From Bacteroidia bacterium (GTDB lineage Bacteria > Bacteroidota > Bacteroidia > Bacteroidales > VadinHA17), in assembly GCA_026391515.1 (NCBI GenBank), contig JAPLEC010000460.1, positions 1 through 9,048 of the forward strand: a DNA stretch of 9,048 nt. Reading direction: 5' to 3'. The notes under the pieces were generated by a model. That model was given only the letters and a program-made list of their open reading frames with translations. It had not been told where the DNA came from and did no database searches. Shown here piece after piece: positions 6,283 through 9,048 of this stretch. How positions within the stretch are numbered: position 1 is the first letter of the stretch; the number at the start of each line of letters is the position of its first letter. The translations under genes were made by a program, and so were the position numbers.

Positions 6283-8751
6283 ATGCCAAAAAGTCAAAAC
6301 ATCAATCCAAAGGTAGTACGTAAACCACAATTCATTGAATTTGGTAAAATACCTGTTAATCAGTACAATAAAACAATAACAGATGAAAAGAAGAATTTCA
6401 GCAGGGAAGATTTCCTGAGGATTTTCCGCGACATGGTAATAATACGTGAATTTGAAACCATGTTAAACCTGATAAAGACTAAAAACGAATATAACGGAAT
6501 AGCCTATAACCATCCGGGCCCGGCACATCTCTCAATAGGGCAGGAAGCATCAGCAGTCGGAATGGCTTACAACCTCGGAATCGAAGATTATATATTTGGT
6601 TCGCACCGTAGTCATGGGGAGATACTTGCAAAAGGACTGTCAGCTATAAACAAGCTTGATGAAGATAATCTGTATTCGATAATGCGCAATTATTTCGGTG
6701 GAGGCGCTCTGAAAGTAGTTGAGAAAGGCTTCCAGGGAGACATAAAAATGTTAGCAGTACACTTTTTATTATACGGTGCCTTAGCTGAAATATTTGCACG
6801 GGAAAACGGATTCAACAAAGGACTGGGCGGATCGATGCATGCGTTTTTCACCCCTTTCGGCATTTATCCGAATAATGCCATAGTCGGAGGTTCAGGAGAT
6901 ATTTCTGTAGGAGCAGCTTTATATAAAAGGATTAACAGGAAACCTGGTATTGTGGTCTGCAATATCGGCGACGCATCGACAGGCTGTGGCCCGGTATGGG
7001 AAGGTATATGTTTTGCAACTATGGATCAGTATAAAACTCTGTGGGAAGGTGAGTATAAAGGCGGATTACCTCTGATATTTAATATCATGAATAACTTATA
7101 TGGTATGGGCGGCCAGACTATGGGCGAAACAATGGGCTATGGCATTCTTGCACGGTTGGGTGCCGGAGTAAATCCCGAAATGATGTACTCTGAACGTGTC
7201 GACGGTTATAACCCGCTTGCTGTTATTGACGCTTTCAAACGTAAGAAAAAACTTCTGGAAGAAAAGAAAGGTCCCGTGCTGCTTGACACTCTGACATACA
7301 GGATAAGCGGCCATTCTCCGTCAGATGCATCATCATACAGATCGAAAGAGGAGATTGAAGCATGGCAAAAAGAGGATTCAATTGTCGCTTATGGTAATGA
7401 GCTGACCGGGGCGGGTATAGTTAAGCAGGAACAACTCGACGAAATCAGGCGTGATACTGCAGAACTGATAACACACATTCTTAAACTGACTGTAAATGAC
7501 GATATTTCTCCAAGACTGGATCTGAAAAAAGATCCTGATGCTATTGGTAAGATGATGTTTTCAAATGGCTCAGAAATCAGAATGGAAGATGGTTCACCGG
7601 AAGTTCTGATTCTGTTTGAAGAAAATCCTCGCGTCAAATCTCTGAAAAATAAGGAAAGATTTTATAAAGACAAGGATGGAAAGCCTGTTTCAAAAGCAAA
7701 ATTATACCAGCTACGCGATGGAATATTTGAAGCAATCATTGACCGGTTCTATAAAGATCCTACTCTTGCTGCATGGGGTGAAGAAAACCGCGACTGGGGC
7801 GGAGCATTTGCAGTTTACCGTGGACTGACTGAAGCTCTTCCGTATCACAGGCTCTTCAATTCGCCTATATCGGAAGGTGCAATCGTCGGTACTGCAATTG
7901 GTTACGGAATGTGCGGAGGAAGAGTTATTGCTGAAATAATGTATTGCGATTTCCTGGGAAGATCCGGAGATGAAGTCTTCAACCAATTGCCTAAATGGCA
8001 GGCTATGAGCGGGAATATTATAAGGATGCCGGTGGTGATAAGAGTTTCTGTTGGCTCAAAATACGGGGCACAACATTCTCAGGACTGGTCATCGCTGACT
8101 GCACATATTCCCGGTTTGAAAGTTGTTTTTCCGGCCACTCCTTACGATGCTAAAGGCCTGATGAACACTGCATTGCAGGGTACTGATCCTGTTATCTTCT
8201 TTGAAAGCCAGAGGATATACGATGTTGGTGAAATGTTTCATGAATCAGGTGTTCCTGAAGGCTATTATGAAATTCCTTTTGGTGAGCCTGATATAAAAAG
8301 GGCAGGCGAAGATCTGACAATTCTTTCAATAGGTGCAACATTGTACCCGGTAATAAAAGTTGCTGATACTCTTCAGGAAAAATATGGGCTAAGCGCAGAA
8401 GTGATTGATGCCAGAACACTTGTCCCGTTTAATTATGAACCTGTTATTGAGTCAGTTAAGAAGACCGGCAGAATTGTTCTTGCCAGTGATGCTTCATCGC
8501 GTGGCTCATTCCTTAAAGAGATGGCACAGACAATTACAGAGCTGGCTTTTGATTTTCTTGATGCTCCTCCGGTCGTTGTCGGTTCACGTAACTGGATCAT
8601 TCCTGCATTTGAAATGGAAGAGTTTTTCTTCCCGCAGCCTGACTGGATACTGGATGCTATTCATGAAAAAATTATGCCGCTTAAAGGACATGAACCGAAA
8701 CATGACTTTTCAAATAAAAAAACGATCAGTCTGAATAAAGAAGGAGTTTAG
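6283..8751 (+). CDS. Fused E1 alpha-beta component of a 2-oxo acid (or acetoin-type) dehydrogenase
   Basis: A thiamine diphosphate enzyme that decarboxylates a 2-oxo acid (or cleaves an acetoin-like substrate) and passes the acyl group to the E2 lipoyl arm. Alpha half (about 45-400): SHRSHGEILAKG (107-118), LGGSMHAF (181-188), IVGGSGDISVGAA (200-212), a ThDP/Mg motif GDA..NN (229-271), then SGHSPSD (342-348). Beta half (about 472-800): GEENRDWGGAF (499-509), SPISEGAIVG (527-536) with Glu531 as the expected cofactor-activating glutamate, GAQHSQ (595-600), and a transketolase-C-like end from about 675. At 822 residues it is about 130 longer than usual alpha plus beta (about 690). The extra length sits in an N-terminal tail, about 40 residues between 118 and 180, about 12 inside the ThDP motif, and the 400-472 linker. 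All key motifs are kept, so it should be active. The ATG at 6283 follows an A-rich leader. Substrate unknown. Confidence 0.93.
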   Translation: MPKSQNINPKVVRKPQFIEFGKIPVNQYNKTITDEKKNFSREDFLRIFRDMVIIREFETMLNLIKTKNEYNGIAYNHPGPAHLSIGQEASAVGMAYNLGIEDYIFGSHRSHGEILAKGLSAINKLDEDNLYSIMRNYFGGGALKVVEKGFQGDIKMLAVHFLLYGALAEIFARENGFNKGLGGSMHAFFTPFGIYPNNAIVGGSGDISVGAALYKRINRKPGIVVCNIGDASTGCGPVWEGICFATMDQYKTLWEGEYKGGLPLIFNIMNNLYGMGGQTMGETMGYGILARLGAGVNPEMMYSERVDGYNPLAVIDAFKRKKKLLEEKKGPVLLDTLTYRISGHSPSDASSYRSKEEIEAWQKEDSIVAYGNELTGAGIVKQEQLDEIRRDTAELITHILKLTVNDDISPRLDLKKDPDAIGKMMFSNGSEIRMEDGSPEVLILFEENPRVKSLKNKERFYKDKDGKPVSKAKLYQLRDGIFEAIIDRFYKDPTLAAWGEENRDWGGAFAVYRGLTEALPYHRLFNSPISEGAIVGTAIGYGMCGGRVIAEIMYCDFLGRSGDEVFNQLPKWQAMSGNIIRMPVVIRVSVGSKYGAQHSQDWSSLTAHIPGLKVVFPATPYDAKGLMNTALQGTDPVIFFESQRIYDVGEMFHESGVPEGYYEIPFGEPDIKRAGEDLTILSIGATLYPVIKVADTLQEKYGLSAEVIDARTLVPFNYEPVIESVKKTGRIVLASDASSRGSFLKEMAQTITELAFDFLDAPPVVVGSRNWIIPAFEMEEFFFPQPDWILDAIHEKIMPLKGHEPKHDFSNKKTISLNKEGV

Positions 8752-8803
8752 AGTTAAAATTCAACCAATTAAATACTATTTCAAAATGTATTTTAAGTGT
8801 ATA

Positions 8804-8895
8804 AACCACCTTCCCTCCCGATAGTTATCGGGACTTCCCCCAAGGGGGAAAGAGAAGTGGTTCAGCTTCCCGCTTTGCGGGACGGGAAAGGGGGT
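8804..8895. repeat. GC-rich multi-hairpin element downstream of E1
   Basis: The 202-base gap between E1 and the next gene holds a compact structured element. An outer stem pairs AACCAC plus TTC (8804-8813, one bulged C) with GAAGTGGTT (8854-8862). It encloses CCCGATA (8817-8823) against TATCGGG (8826-8832), and TTCCCCC (8835-8841) against GGGGGAA (8844-8850). A separate hairpin, CCCGC (8869-8873) against GCGGG (8877-8881), follows. The end, read on the minus strand, is AGACCCCCTT, which also occurs on the plus strand at 6212-6221 in the element between E2 and E1. A dispersed palindromic repeat is the best reading; it may also end the E1 message. Confidence 0.7.
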
Positions 8896-8901
8896 CTATG
8901 G

Positions 8902-8931
8902 AGATAGATAAACATAGCTTTTCTATCTTTA
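8902..8931 (+). terminator. Possible weak hairpin terminator after E1
   Basis: AGATAGA (8902-8908) pairs with TCTATCT (8922-8928) around a 13-base loop, followed by only TTTA. The AT-rich stem and short T-run make it a weak candidate. The same stretch holds TATCTTTA (8924-8931), one base from the Bacteroidota -7 consensus TAnnTTTG, so it could instead belong to a promoter for the HAD gene. No -33 element is visible at the right distance. Confidence 0.25.
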
Positions 8932-8953
8932 CAGTTAAATCGATTTTATTTTT

Positions 8954-9048
8954 ATGGAACAAATCATAAAAAATATAAAAGGAAAAACAGGATTCATCAT
9001 CGACATGGATGGTGTTATCTATCATGGAAACAAGCTATTACCAGGTGT
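8954..9048 (+). CDS. HAD-superfamily phosphatase, NagD-like, 3'-truncated by the window
   Basis: Only the first 31 complete codons are visible. The peptide reaches HAD motif I as IIDMDGVIYHGNKLLPG (residues 15-31), where Asp17 is the expected nucleophile and Asp19 the general acid. The DMDGV-Y-G-lPG pattern is typical of subfamily IIA (NagD/p-nitrophenylphosphatase type), cytoplasmic enzymes that dephosphorylate small phosphate esters such as nucleotides or sugar phosphates. The start at 8954 gives a normal 14-residue lead to motif I and follows a T-rich, A-ending leader without a clear ribosome site. The gene lies 202 bases after E1, beyond a structured element, so it is probably a separate unit. 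The other HAD motifs and cap domain are outside the window, so the exact subfamily stays open. Confidence 0.8.
   Translation, partial: MEQIIKNIKGKTGFIIDMDGVIYHGNKLLPG

Noticed and set aside
8825..9025. Minus-strand open frame across the second hairpin element and the HAD start
   Set aside because: It runs through palindromic repeat DNA and opposite the HAD motif I coding sequence; no support as a gene.

Overview
The window looks like chromosomal DNA of a Bacteroidota bacterium, probably a glycan-degrading member of the Bacteroidales/Marinilabiliales type. I infer this from the moderate to low G+C content, A-rich leaders without clear Shine-Dalgarno sequences, a promoter matching the Bacteroidota TAnnTTTG element, an exported Gfo/Idh/MocA oxidoreductase with a lipobox, a GH106-type glycoside hydrolase and GC-rich intergenic hairpin clusters. 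No rRNA or other taxonomic marker is present, so this placement is an inference.

Layout. (1) 2-2572 (+): a GH106-like alpha-L-rhamnosidase whose 5' end lies before the window. (2) 2578-2612: a strong hairpin shared as terminator by two convergent genes. (3) 3950-2631 (-): a Tat-exported, probably lipid-anchored NAD(P)-dependent oxidoreductase of the Gfo/Idh/MocA family. (4) 4759-4043 (-): a GntR-family repressor with a UTRA ligand-binding domain. (5) 4760-4937: a divergent control region with two TTGTA-type inverted repeats, a Bacteroidota-type promoter and a four-copy heptamer repeat. (6) 4938-6167 (+): a lipoyl-bearing E2 acyltransferase. (7) 6168-6252: a GC-rich hairpin element. (8) 6283-8751 (+): an E1 component with alpha and beta halves fused in one 822-residue chain. 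(9) 8804-8895: a second GC-rich hairpin cluster. (10) 8954-9048 (+): the first 31 codons of a NagD-like HAD phosphatase, cut by the window end.

How the genes may work together. E2 and the fused E1 supply two of the three activities of a thiamine/lipoate-dependent 2-oxo acid (or acetoin-type) dehydrogenase complex. No E3 (dihydrolipoamide dehydrogenase) is seen, so a shared E3 from elsewhere is expected. The GntR regulator is divergent from E2, and a palindrome overlaps the proposed promoter of E2, so control of E2-E1 by a small metabolite bound to UTRA is the simplest model. The rhamnosidase and the exported oxidoreductase suggest sugar catabolism nearby, but nothing in the sequence ties them to the dehydrogenase. 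The most unusual items are the enlarged E1 fusion and the two GC-rich intergenic elements. I saw no CRISPR array, transposase, tRNA, rRNA or phage gene.
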